Source: Acidobacteriota bacterium (GTDB taxonomy: Bacteria > Acidobacteriota > Vicinamibacteria > Vicinamibacterales > Vicinamibacteraceae). From it: a DNA stretch of 7,923 nucleotides. Numbering within the stretch: position 1 is the stretch's first letter; each line of letters begins with the position of its first letter. Below the pieces are notes generated by a model. The model saw only the letters and a list, made by a program, of their open reading frames with translations, was not told the origin of the DNA and ran no database searches. Location of the stretch: assembly GCA_023418055.1 (NCBI GenBank), contig JAEZDP010000266.1:1-7923 (forward strand), written 5' to 3'. Below are positions 1 to 6,960 of the stretch, one piece after another. The translations under genes were made by a program, and so were the position numbers.

Positions 1-1592
1 TGCGTGACGCGCTGCACGCGGTGCACGACGTCGAACGACTGGTGGCACGTGTCTCGATGAGCACCGCGGGGCCACGCGATCTCGTCGCGCTGTGCCGCTC
101 GCTGGCGGCCGTCCCGAAGGTCGTCGAGGCGCTTGCGCCGCTCCAGGCGCCCCTGGCGGTCTCACTCGTCCAGTCGCTCGACCCGCTCGACGACGTGCAG
201 CAGCACATCGCGGGGACGCTCGTGGACGACCCGCCGGCGCTGCTGCGCGAGGGCGGTTTCGTGCGCGACGGCGCCCATGCCGAGATCGACGAACTGCGCA
301 CCATCAGCCGGTCGGGCAAGGCGCACATCTCAGCGATGGAAGAGGCCGAGCGACAGCGCACCGGCATCGGCTCGCTGAAGATCCGCTTCAACCGCGTGTT
401 CGGCTACTACCTCGAGGTCTCGAAGTCGAACCTGCACCTGGTCCCTGCCGACTACATACGTAAGCAGACCATTGCCGGCGGCGAGCGGTTCATCACCGGG
501 CCCCTCAAGGACTACGAAGAGAAGGTGCTGCATGCCGACGACCGCATGCAGCAACTCGAGCTGCAGGTGTTCGAGACGTTGCGCCGCACGGTGGCGGCCG
601 AAGCCGTCCGGCTGCAGACGACAGCGCGCACGCTGGCCGCGCTCGACGTCCTGGCAGGCCTGGCCGAAGTCGCGGCCACGCGCAACTACAGCAAGCCGCA
701 TGTACACGAGGGCGACGAGCTCGTGGTGCTCGAAGGCCGCCATCCCGTCGTCGAGACGATGGTGTCGGAGGCGTTCGTGCCGAACGACCTGACGCTCGAC
801 GGCCGCACGCAGCAACTGGTGGTGCTGACCGGGCCCAACATGGGCGGCAAGAGCACCTTCCTGCGACAGACGGCACTGACCTGTCTGATGGCGCAGGCGG
901 GCGCGTTCGTGCCGGCCCGGCAGGCCAAGCTGCCCGTCATCGACAGGATCTTCGCCCGCGTCGGCGCGGCCGACAACATCGCGCGCGGGCAGTCCACGTT
1001 CATGGTCGAGATGCAGGAGACCGCGAGCATCCTGCACACGGCGACGTCGCGCAGCCTCGTGGTGCTCGACGAAATCGGCCGGGGCACGGCCACCTTCGAC
1101 GGGCTCAGCATCGCGTGGGCGGTCGCCGAGTACCTGGCGACGCATCCCACCCACCGCCCCAAGACGCTTTTTGCCACGCACTACCACGAGCTGACGGACC
1201 TGGCCGACGCGTTGCCGGGCGTCATCAACTACCACCTGCTGGTGCGCGAGTGGCAGGACCAGATCATCTTCCTGCGCAAGGTGGTGCCAGGCCGCTCCGA
1301 CCGCAGCTACGGCATCCAGGTGGCGCGGCTGGCCGGGCTGCCGGCCTCGGTCGTCCGCCGTGCGCGCGAGATCCTGTCGGGTCTCGAGGCGGACGAACTC
1401 ACGCGGGGCGGCCGGCCGTCGCTGTCGGGGCGTGACAAGGCGCCGGCGGGCCAGCAGCTGGGGCTGTTCCAGGCGCCGCCCGACGATGGGCTGCGCGAAC
1501 GGCTGCGGGCCATCGACGTCGACACGCTGACGCCGCTGGCGGCCCTCACGTTGCTGGCGGAGCTGAAGGCGGACGTCGGGTCAGACGTCTGA
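1..1592 (+). CDS. mutS: DNA mismatch repair protein MutS, C-terminal part (5' truncated by window edge)
   Basis: MutS recognises base mismatches and small loops in DNA as a dimer and recruits MutL using ATP. The reading frame is open from the window edge (first full codon at base 3), so about 530 residues remain of a protein usually near 850-880. In order they show: the lever/core; the clamp region with the KIRFNRVFGYYLEV stretch (from about 378); the second core part with YIRKQTIAGGERFIT (about 450-500); and the ABC-type ATPase with Walker A GPNMGGKST (831-857), the STFMVEM segment (about 993-1013) and Walker B VLDEIGRGT (DE at 1068-1073). Then come ATHYHEL and the dimerising C-terminal helices around SYGIQVARLAGLP. 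A QLGLF pentapeptide (1455-1469) fits the beta-sliding-clamp motif of MutS tails. The stop lies inside a palindrome shared with the convergent hydrolase gene, giving a terminal GSDV. No frameshift is seen; the identification is secure. Confidence 0.97.
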   Translation, partial: RDALHAVHDVERLVARVSMSTAGPRDLVALCRSLAAVPKVVEALAPLQAPLAVSLVQSLDPLDDVQQHIAGTLVDDPPALLREGGFVRDGAHAEIDELRTISRSGKAHISAMEEAERQRTGIGSLKIRFNRVFGYYLEVSKSNLHLVPADYIRKQTIAGGERFITGPLKDYEEKVLHADDRMQQLELQVFETLRRTVAAEAVRLQTTARTLAALDVLAGLAEVAATRNYSKPHVHEGDELVVLEGRHPVVETMVSEAFVPNDLTLDGRTQQLVVLTGPNMGGKSTFLRQTALTCLMAQAGAFVPARQAKLPVIDRIFARVGAADNIARGQSTFMVEMQETASILHTATSRSLVVLDEIGRGTATFDGLSIAWAVAEYLATHPTHRPKTLFATHYHELTDLADALPGVINYHLLVREWQDQIIFLRKVVPGRSDRSYGIQVARLAGLPASVVRRAREILSGLEADELTRGGRPSLSGRDKAPAGQQLGLFQAPPDDGLRERLRAIDVDTLTPLAALTLLAELKADVGSDV

Positions 1593-1595
1593 CCC
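1578..1595. repeat. 18-bp perfect palindrome at the mutS/hydrolase convergence
   Basis: GGGTCAGACGTCTGACCC is identical to its reverse complement. It contains the TGA stop of mutS on the plus strand (1590-1592) and the TGA stop of the hydrolase on the minus strand (1583-1581). Each half, GGGTCAGAC, is also the core of the direct repeats at 7865 and 7893. As RNA it could fold as a 7-bp stem with an ACGT loop from either strand. A bidirectional transcription barrier is therefore possible, but no T-tract follows, so it is not a standard intrinsic terminator. A REP-like element is the other reading. Confidence 0.75.
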
Positions 1596-2402
1596 CACCA
1601 ACAGCGCGGCCACCGCATCGGGCTCCTCCGCGTGAATCCAGTGACCGCCGGTCAGGTGATGCAGTCGCACCGCCTTGCCGGCTCGTGCGAGTCCCTCGAT
1701 ATGTGCGACGGCCTCCGGCGAGATGACCCCGGATTCCGACGCCTTCAGCACGTGGATGACGTGTCCGGGGGGAGGCTGCTCGAGCACGGCCCACAGGTCG
1801 GTCGCAAAGAAGTCGACGAGCAGTCGCTCCATCACGTCGAAGTCGAGCGCCCAGCGGAAGTCGTCGCCCTCACGCTCCAGGTTCGTCGCCATCCACTGGG
1901 CGACGCCCGTCGAGAAGCCGCCGGCCACGATGCCTGCCACCGCCTCGGCCCGTGACGTGAACCGTGCCGGAAGTTCACGAACCACCGTCAGCATCGTCCA
2001 CGCGCTGCCGCTCGGGGGGCGGGCTTCCGGCGTCGAGTCGATGAGCCAGGTCTCGAGCGGCAGGTCCGACAGGTGCGTCGCAAGGGCCAGTGCCACCTTC
2101 CCGCCGTAGGAATGCCCGACGGTCATGGCCGGCTGCACCCCCTCGTCCTGCAGCCACTGGACGATGTCGCCGGCCAGGGCCTCGAGGGTGTCTGGCGTGC
2201 CCGCCTTCTCGGACGCCCCGTGGTGTCGCAGGTCTACCAGCCAGCAGGCGTGGTCCGGCCGCGCCTCGACCACGCGACGCGCGATGGCCTGCCAGTTGCG
2301 CCCCCGTCCATAGATGCCGTGCAGCATGAGGACGTGCCGGCGCGGTGACTCGCCGGCCGTCACCGCGGTGACCGACAGGCGCGCGTGGGTCGGTGCAGAC
2401 AT
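1581..2402 (-). CDS. Alpha/beta hydrolase, YbfF/ABHD11-like esterase
   Basis: This is a 273-residue serine hydrolase, probably cytoplasmic since no signal peptide is visible. The fold markers are the oxyanion-loop HGIYG (residues 28-32), the DLRHHGAS motif (57-64) typical of the YbfF/ABHD11 branch, and the nucleophile elbow GHSYGG (96-101). The likely catalytic triad is Ser98, Asp122 (in LIDSTPE) and His254 (in GGHWIHAEEP). The Ser-to-Asp distance of 24 residues matches E. coli YbfF as I recall it. The family cleaves short acyl esters or thioesters; the natural substrate here is unknown. The ATG at 2402 was chosen because the conserved domain begins soon after it. An in-frame GTG at 2411 has an AAGGA Shine-Dalgarno-like element (2416-2420) only 4 nt upstream and is a real alternative that adds three residues. 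The gene converges with mutS with a 12-bp overlap, and its final residues GSDV come from the palindrome. Confidence 0.9.
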   Translation of the reverse strand: MSAPTHARLSVTAVTAGESPRRHVLMLHGIYGRGRNWQAIARRVVEARPDHACWLVDLRHHGASEKAGTPDTLEALAGDIVQWLQDEGVQPAMTVGHSYGGKVALALATHLSDLPLETWLIDSTPEARPPSGSAWTMLTVVRELPARFTSRAEAVAGIVAGGFSTGVAQWMATNLEREGDDFRWALDFDVMERLLVDFFATDLWAVLEQPPPGHVIHVLKASESGVISPEAVAHIEGLARAGKAVRLHHLTGGHWIHAEEPDAVAALLVGSDV

Positions 2403-2441
2403 GACGGCCACGGTATCCTTGGACGGTCCCTCTCGCCAAAC
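2403..2441. promoter_or_regulatory. Short divergent gap between hydrolase and DUF72 genes
   Basis: The 39 bp between the two divergent starts must carry, or overlap, the promoters of both genes. On the plus strand, TATCCT (2414-2419) could act as a -10 for the DUF72 gene. On the minus strand, TACCGT (2415-2410) lies 7 nt from the hydrolase ATG. Neither has a recognisable TTGACA-like -35, so these are weak suggestions only. Confidence 0.25.
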
Positions 2442-3467
2442 GTGTCCGACGACCAGCTTTCCCTGTTCCCGCTGACGCCCCGCGTGCGTGACGACCATCC
2501 GTCGGCGTCGCCGGCCTCGGAGCCGGAACCGGCGGTGGACCTGCACGCCGAGGTGCGTGCCCTTGCCGACCAGCTGCCTGCGAGTGTCCGCTTCGGCACG
2601 TCGAGTTGGAGCTTTCCCGGATGGAGCGGCCTGGTCTATCGGCGTCCGCGCCGCCAGGCGGACCTGGCTCGCGATGGGCTCGTCGAGTACGCGCGGTATC
2701 CGCTGTTCGGGACGGTGGGCATCGACCGCAGTTACTACGCGCCCCTCTCGATCGACGACTTGCGCCGCTACGCCACGCAACTGCCGCCTGGCTTTCCGTG
2801 CTGCGCGAAGGTCCCTGCGATGTTTGCCTCGCCGGTCATCCCCGGCTCCGGCCGCGACGCGCCCGCCGTCGTCAATCGCGACTTCCTGTCGGCCGAGGGA
2901 TTCCTGCGTGACGTGTTGCAGCCCTGGTCGGCGGCGTTTGCCGACCACGCCGGCCCGTTCGTGCTCGAGATTCCCCCGGTGCCACCGCGCGAACGGCTCG
3001 ATCCCGACCGGTTCGCCGATGCGCTGCATGCGTTCCTGAGCCGGGTGCCGCGACCGTTCCAGGTGGGCGTCGAACTGCGTGACCGGCGGCTGCTCGGCGA
3101 ACGGTATGCCCAGGTGCTGGCAGCGACGGGCGCCGTGCACGTCTACAACTACTGGAGTGCCATGCCGATGCCCGCGCTGCAGGCGCAGGTGGTCCCACCC
3201 GCGGTGGGAGCGGTGCTGATGATTCGCCTGCTGCTGCGTCCGGGGACGCGGTACGAATCCCAGCGCGAGGCGTTCCGCCCCTTCAACCGTCTGGTGGACG
3301 TTGACGAAGGCATGCGACGCGATGTCGTGCACTTGCTGCACGACGCGGTCGCGCGGGCGCAGCCTGCGTACGTGCTCGTGAACAACAAGGCGGAAGGGTC
3401 CGCGCCGCTCACCATCCGCGCCCTCGCCGAGCAACTGGTGGCCGCAATGGGCTCGGCTACGTCGTGA
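2442..3467 (+). CDS. DUF72 (YecE-type) TIM-barrel protein with N-terminal clamp-motif-like extension
   Basis: This 341-residue protein belongs to the DUF72 family, TIM barrels of unresolved biochemical function (E. coli YecE, B. subtilis YunF). Family signs are FGTSSWSFPGW (residues 51-61) at the barrel start, the TVGIDRSYY strand, the CCAKVP strand, VGVELRD, and the C-terminal VNNKAEGSAP, matching the family's NN-x-x-G-x-A signature. It is longer than many relatives because about 48 residues precede the barrel. These begin MSDDQLSLF, with QLSLF at residues 5-9 (2454-2468), followed by a Pro/Ser/Asp/Glu-rich stretch that looks like a flexible linker. The GTG at 2442 was chosen because the frame's earlier GTG at 2385 would overlap the divergent hydrolase; no clear ribosome site is seen, so the start is moderately certain. 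The 3' end overlaps the opposing oxidoreductase gene by 11 bp. Confidence 0.87.
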   Translation: MSDDQLSLFPLTPRVRDDHPSASPASEPEPAVDLHAEVRALADQLPASVRFGTSSWSFPGWSGLVYRRPRRQADLARDGLVEYARYPLFGTVGIDRSYYAPLSIDDLRRYATQLPPGFPCCAKVPAMFASPVIPGSGRDAPAVVNRDFLSAEGFLRDVLQPWSAAFADHAGPFVLEIPPVPPRERLDPDRFADALHAFLSRVPRPFQVGVELRDRRLLGERYAQVLAATGAVHVYNYWSAMPMPALQAQVVPPAVGAVLMIRLLLRPGTRYESQREAFRPFNRLVDVDEGMRRDVVHLLHDAVARAQPAYVLVNNKAEGSAPLTIRALAEQLVAAMGSATS

Positions 3468-4452
3468 GGACGATCTTCCCGATGTGCCGGCTCGACTCCA
3501 TGAGGCGATGCGCCTCGGCTGCCTCGGCAAGCGGAAGTGTCGCGAAGATCGGGGGCCGCACGTGTCCCTGCGCGATCCACGGCCAGACGTGGCGCTCGAC
3601 CTCAGCCGCGAGGCGCGACTTCTCGGCGACCGAACGCGGCCGCAGCGTGGAGCCGGTGATGGTGAGGCGCCGGCGCATCACGAGGCCGAAGTTCAGGGTG
3701 GCGTGGGCACCTTCGAGCAGGGCGATCTGCACGAGCCGGCCGTCCTCGGCCAGCAGGTCCACGTTGCGCGGCAGGTAGGTGCCGCCGACCATGTCGAGGA
3801 TGACGTCGACGCCGCGCCCTGCCGTCAGGCCGCGGCAGACCGTCACGAAGTCTTCGGTGCGGTAGTTGATGCCGCGTGTCGCACCGAGCGCCTCGCAGGC
3901 CGCCACCTTCTCCGCGCTGCCGGCCGTGGCGTAGGCGGTCGCGCCGTGCTGTCGCGCCAGTTGGATCGCCGTGGTGCCGATGCCACTCGACCCGCCGTGC
4001 ACCAGCAGGGTGTCGGTCGGCTGCAGGCGCCCGCGCTCGAACACATTGGTCCAGACCGTGAAACACGTCTCGGGCAGGGCCGCCGCCTCGACCATCGAGA
4101 GCCCCTCCGGACACGGCAGGCACTGGCCTGCTGGAGCCACCGCGTATTCGGCGTAGCCGCCGCCCGAGAGCAGGGCGCAGACGAGGTCCCCCGTACGCCA
4201 GCGGGCGACCTCGCCGCCGAGCGCCACCACCTCGCCGGAGACTTCGAGGCCAGGGAGATCGGACGCGCCGGGCGGAGGCGGGTACGCCCCCTTGCGCTGC
4301 AGGATGTCGGGCCGGTTGATGCCGGCTGCGGCCACCCGGATGAGGACCTCCCCCGCGGCGGGTACCGGCACCGGCCGCTCTTCGATACCGAGCACCTCCG
4401 CGTCGCCGGGATGCCGGATGGCCACGACGCGCATCGAGGCTGGTTGCGACAT
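3457..4452 (-). CDS. NAD(P)H:quinone oxidoreductase, PIG3/TP53I3-type medium-chain dehydrogenase
   Basis: This 331-residue zinc-independent member of the medium-chain dehydrogenase/reductase superfamily is predicted to reduce quinones or enones with NADPH in the cytoplasm. The N-terminal GroES-like domain contains GINRPDILQRKGAYPPPPG (residues 44-62), the hallmark of the PIG3 quinone oxidoreductase group, then GLEVSGEV (68-75). The Rossmann domain has the nucleotide-binding loop HGGSSGIG (152-159), followed by TTAIQLARQHGA. DVILDMVGG and the C-terminal AAEAHRLMESSRHIGKIVL are also typical. The cysteine ligands of zinc-dependent relatives are absent, and the length is normal for the family. 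The ATG at 4452 is chosen; an internal Met7 (4434) sits where many relatives begin, so a start there is possible. A TATGCT hexamer lies 6 nt upstream of 4452 with no well-placed ribosome site, which would suit a leaderless message. The gene is divergent from the MATE gene by 28 bp and overlaps the DUF72 gene at its 3' end. Confidence 0.93.
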   Translation of the reverse strand: MSQPASMRVVAIRHPGDAEVLGIEERPVPVPAAGEVLIRVAAAGINRPDILQRKGAYPPPPGASDLPGLEVSGEVVALGGEVARWRTGDLVCALLSGGGYAEYAVAPAGQCLPCPEGLSMVEAAALPETCFTVWTNVFERGRLQPTDTLLVHGGSSGIGTTAIQLARQHGATAYATAGSAEKVAACEALGATRGINYRTEDFVTVCRGLTAGRGVDVILDMVGGTYLPRNVDLLAEDGRLVQIALLEGAHATLNFGLVMRRRLTITGSTLRPRSVAEKSRLAAEVERHVWPWIAQGHVRPPIFATLPLAEAAEAHRLMESSRHIGKIVLTT

Positions 4453-4492
4453 GTGGCCAGCATACCCCTCTCACGTCCGTATGATGGAGGGC
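4453..4492. promoter_or_regulatory. Compact divergent promoter candidate (oxidoreductase / MATE operon)
   Basis: Two TANNNT hexamers face outward. TATGCT on the minus strand (4464-4459) ends 6 nt before the oxidoreductase ATG at 4452. TATGAT on the plus strand (4480-4485) ends 7 nt before an in-frame GTG at 4493 of the MATE gene. This spacing is that of -10 elements driving leaderless transcripts. No convincing -35 boxes are seen. If the plus-strand hexamer is a true -10, the MATE protein starts at GTG 4493, since the ATGs at 4481 and 4484 fall in the promoter. Confidence 0.3.
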
Positions 4493-5911
4493 GTGTCGCA
4501 TGCTGTCTGGAGCCGCCTGTCGGCCTTGCGCGGATCGGTCGGGCCCCTCGTCCGCCTCGCCACGCCGGTGATTGCCGCCGAGCTGGGCTGGATGAGCATG
4601 GGGATCGTGGACACGCTGATGGTGAGCCCGCTCGGGCCCGCCGCGCTCGGGGCCGTGGGCATCGGCAGCATGTTGTTCATCGCCGTCGGCATCTTCGGGA
4701 TGGGGCTGCTGCTGGGGCTCGACACGGTGGTCTCGCAGGCCTACGGGGCCGGCGATCCGCGCGCGTGCAAGGAGTGGCTCGTGGCGGGACTGTGGCTGGC
4801 GGGTCTCGCCTGCCTGCCGCTCGCGGCGGTGCTGGGGGTGATGGTCGTCTCGCTCGGCCACCTGGGCCTCCATCCCGACGTCGCCCCGCTCGTCGGCGAT
4901 TACCTCGTCATCGTGAGCTTCAGCCTTCCGCCGCTCCTGTTCTATGCCGCGGTCCGGCGTTACCTGCAGGGCATGTCGTGGGTCGGGCCGGTGGCCTTCG
5001 CGCTCGTGTCGGCCAATGTCATCAACATCGCCGTGAACTGGGTGCTCATCGAGGGGCGCCTGGGCTTTCCTGCCCTGGGGGTCGCCGGCGCGGCCTGGGC
5101 CACGGTCATCTCCCGCTCGTACCTGTTCGTCGTGCTGGCGCTCGTCAGTCGCTGGGTGTGGGTGCTGCAGCGTGGGCGCCTCGCACCCTCGCGGCGCGCC
5201 GCACCCGACAGTCCGAGCGCGCGCTGGACGCACGTGCCCTGGCGTCGGGTGCACCGCCTCACCGCGCTTGGGGTCCCCGCTGCAGCGCACCTGCTGTTCG
5301 AGGTCGGCATCTTCACGGCGGCCACGGCGCTGGCGGGCCGGCTCGAGCCCGCCTCGCTCGCGGCTCACCACATCGCCCTGAACATCGCGAGCGTGGTCTT
5401 CATGGTGCCGCTCGGCATTTCCTCGGCCGGAGCGGTGCTTGTCGGCCACGGCCTCGGGCAGCGCGACGGCGCCGCCGCGGCGCGCGCCGGATGGACCGCC
5501 CTGCTGGTCGTCGTCGCGGTGATGGCGGCGTCGGCCTTCACCATCTGGATGCGTCCGGCCCTCTGGGTGGGCCTGTTCACCGACGACACGACCGTCATCG
5601 CGATCGGCGGGCGCCTGTTGCTGGTGGCGGCCGCATTCCAGCTCTTCGACGGGCTCCAGGTGACCGCCACCGGGGTTCTTCGCGGTCTCGGTGAAACCCG
5701 CCTGCCGATGGTGGCGAGCCTGATTGGGTACTGGGGGGTCGGTCTGCCGCTCGGCTACTGGTTGTGCTTTCACGCGGGCTACGGGGTGTTCGGGCTGTGG
5801 ATGGGCCTGGCTGCCAGCCTCTTCGTCGTGGGCAACGCGCTGGTGTGGCTGTGGCGCGTCCGCGTGCGGCAGACCGTGAGCGCGCTGCACCTGCGGGCGG
5901 TGCCGGCATGA
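4481..5911 (+). CDS. MATE family efflux transporter, NorM-type
   Basis: This inner-membrane antiporter of about 476 residues is predicted to export cationic drugs or metabolites using Na+ or H+. It has the twelve-segment, two-half MATE layout, with hydrophobic stretches throughout and a polar loop near residues 230-255 between the halves. Family motifs include GIVDTLMV (41-48), LDTVVSQAYGAGD (80-92), ALGVAGAAWATVI (198-210), LAAHHIALNIAS (293-304) and FQLFDGLQ (386-393), followed by GVLRGLGETRLPM. Asp44, Glu274 and Asp390 align by context with the cation-coupling residues Asp36, Glu255 and Asp371 of Vibrio NorM, which supports an active transporter. The start is uncertain: ATG 4481 is taken here, but ATG 4484 or GTG 4493 are possible, and none has a well-spaced ribosome site. 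The stop overlaps the next gene's start by 4 bp (ATGA), so it is the first gene of a probable operon. The substrate cannot be predicted. Confidence 0.93.
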   Translation: MMEGVSHAVWSRLSALRGSVGPLVRLATPVIAAELGWMSMGIVDTLMVSPLGPAALGAVGIGSMLFIAVGIFGMGLLLGLDTVVSQAYGAGDPRACKEWLVAGLWLAGLACLPLAAVLGVMVVSLGHLGLHPDVAPLVGDYLVIVSFSLPPLLFYAAVRRYLQGMSWVGPVAFALVSANVINIAVNWVLIEGRLGFPALGVAGAAWATVISRSYLFVVLALVSRWVWVLQRGRLAPSRRAAPDSPSARWTHVPWRRVHRLTALGVPAAAHLLFEVGIFTAATALAGRLEPASLAAHHIALNIASVVFMVPLGISSAGAVLVGHGLGQRDGAAAARAGWTALLVVVAVMAASAFTIWMRPALWVGLFTDDTTVIAIGGRLLLVAAAFQLFDGLQVTATGVLRGLGETRLPMVASLIGYWGVGLPLGYWLCFHAGYGVFGLWMGLAASLFVVGNALVWLWRVRVRQTVSALHLRAVPA

Positions 5912-6960
5912 GCGCCGACGCACGGCCGCGCCCGTCACTCGACCGGCTTGACGACTGGCTTGCAGGACGCCCACGTGTGCCCCTCGGCCACTGGCCCACG
6001 CCCCTCGTGCCGCTGCCCGTGACGAGCCGACGCCTCGGCATCGACCTCTGGCTGAAGCGCGACGACTGCTCGGGCCTTGCCCTCGGCGGGAACAAGGCAC
6101 GCAAGCTGGAGTTCGTGCTCGGCGAGGCCGTGGCAGCGGGTGCTCGGACGATCGTGACCGCCGGGCCGCTGACGTCGAATCACACGATGATGACGGCGGC
6201 CGCCTGCCGGCGGCTCGGCCTGGACCTGCACGTGGTGCTCGGCGGCACGCGACCCGTCGCGCCCTCCGGTAACCTGCTGCTGACCGAAGACCTGGGCGCA
6301 ACCGTCCACGTCACGCCCATGGACGTCGCCGACCCGTCACAAGACGACGTGCAGGCCGCGGTGGAACTGGCAGCCGGCCTGGTCAGCCGGCACGACGCAT
6401 ATTTCATCCCGCCCGGCGCGACGATGCCGGCGTCGGTGCCGGGGTATGCGTCGGCCGTGCACGAGATCGCCGGGCAGTGCGACGGCGACTGGCCGTTCGA
6501 CACGGTGGTGACGGCGCACGGCACCGGCTCGACGGCGGCCGGCCTGTGGACAGGGCTCGCGCTGTGGGGCCGGTCCTGTCGCGTCGTGGCCGTCGCGGTG
6601 GCACGCCGTCAGGCACTCGAGCGGTTCGGCACCCGCTCGCCGCTCGACCTCGGCCTCGAGGCCTGGGCGCACTATGGTTTGCCGGGTGTGCCGCCCGGGG
6701 ATGTCGTCTGCGACTGGGTGCTCGGCCACGGCGAAGACGGGTACGCGGTGCCTTCGGCGGCCGCCGACGCCGCCCTCCGGCGGGTGGCCCGTGACGACGG
6801 CTATCTGCTCGACCCCATCTACACGGCGCGCGCGTTCCTCGGGCTCGAGGCCGAAGTTGCTTCCGGAGCCATCGCCCCGGGCAGCCGGGTGCTGTTCGTG
6901 CACACCGGCGGCCTGTCGACCACGCCTCTGCCGGACAAACGCAAGGAGATCTCCCGATGA
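5908..6960 (+). CDS. Fold-type II PLP-dependent enzyme, D-cysteine desulfhydrase / ACC deaminase family
   Basis: This 350-residue pyridoxal-phosphate enzyme probably catalyses elimination or deamination of a small amino acid in the cytoplasm. The PLP lysine is Lys63 in LALGGNKARKLEF (58-70). A TSNH motif (89-92) places Ser90 where the family's catalytic serine sits. TGSTAAG (206-212) is the phosphate-binding loop and resembles that of ACC deaminase, and LLDPIYTARA (300-309) and VHTGG (331-335) complete the set. The SNH triplet is like D-cysteine desulfhydrase, whereas ACC deaminase has SNQ as I recall it. The Glu that follows the active-site Tyr in ACC deaminase (DPVYEG) is Thr here, arguing against true ACC deaminase. 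The substrate loop IPPGATMPASVPGY (167-180) differs from the GGS-type loop of DcyD, so substrate specificity is open. The start overlaps the MATE stop (ATGA), and the end overlaps the amidohydrolase start in the same way, implying coupled translation. Confidence 0.88.
   Translation: MSADARPRPSLDRLDDWLAGRPRVPLGHWPTPLVPLPVTSRRLGIDLWLKRDDCSGLALGGNKARKLEFVLGEAVAAGARTIVTAGPLTSNHTMMTAAACRRLGLDLHVVLGGTRPVAPSGNLLLTEDLGATVHVTPMDVADPSQDDVQAAVELAAGLVSRHDAYFIPPGATMPASVPGYASAVHEIAGQCDGDWPFDTVVTAHGTGSTAAGLWTGLALWGRSCRVVAVAVARRQALERFGTRSPLDLGLEAWAHYGLPGVPPGDVVCDWVLGHGEDGYAVPSAAADAALRRVARDDGYLLDPIYTARAFLGLEAEVASGAIAPGSRVLFVHTGGLSTTPLPDKRKEISR
6943..6948 (+). promoter_or_regulatory. Strong Shine-Dalgarno site for the amidohydrolase gene
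   Basis: AAGGAG lies inside the last codons of the PLP-enzyme gene, 8 nt before the ATG at 6957. It is the clearest ribosome-binding site in the window. It supports the 6957 start and efficient expression of the third operon gene in addition to stop/start coupling. Confidence 0.7.

Noticed and set aside
1062..1100. MutS Walker B region reads GRGTATFDG where many homologues have GRGTSTxDG
   Set aside because: The catalytic Asp-Glu pair and the rest of the ATPase are intact. Ser-to-Ala here is a mild change that I believe occurs in other lineages, so it is not evidence of inactivation.
1578..1600. An intrinsic (Rho-independent) terminator at the mutS palindrome
   Set aside because: The stem is short with a 4-nt loop and there is no T-tract on either side, so it does not meet the usual definition.
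2385..2441. Upstream GTG start for the DUF72 protein at 2385
   Set aside because: It would overlap the start of the divergent hydrolase gene, and the added residues (MGRCRHDGHG...) resemble no family sequence. GTG 2442 gives a cleaner N-terminus.
2403..3530. The open extension upstream of the hydrolase on the minus strand, which would give a 649-residue protein
   Set aside because: The extra 376 residues are antisense to the DUF72 gene and show no domain features. The hydrolase domain begins right after the ATG at 2402.
3484..5694. A 736-codon open frame on the plus strand
   Set aside because: It overlaps the well-supported oxidoreductase (antisense) and the MATE gene (other frame). Its composition is low-complexity Arg/Ala/Gly/Pro with no motifs.
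3602..6301. An 899-codon open frame on the minus strand
   Set aside because: It lies antisense to the MATE and PLP-enzyme genes and in another frame of the oxidoreductase. Its translation is Arg/Gly/His-rich with no domain signatures, as expected of a high-GC shadow frame.
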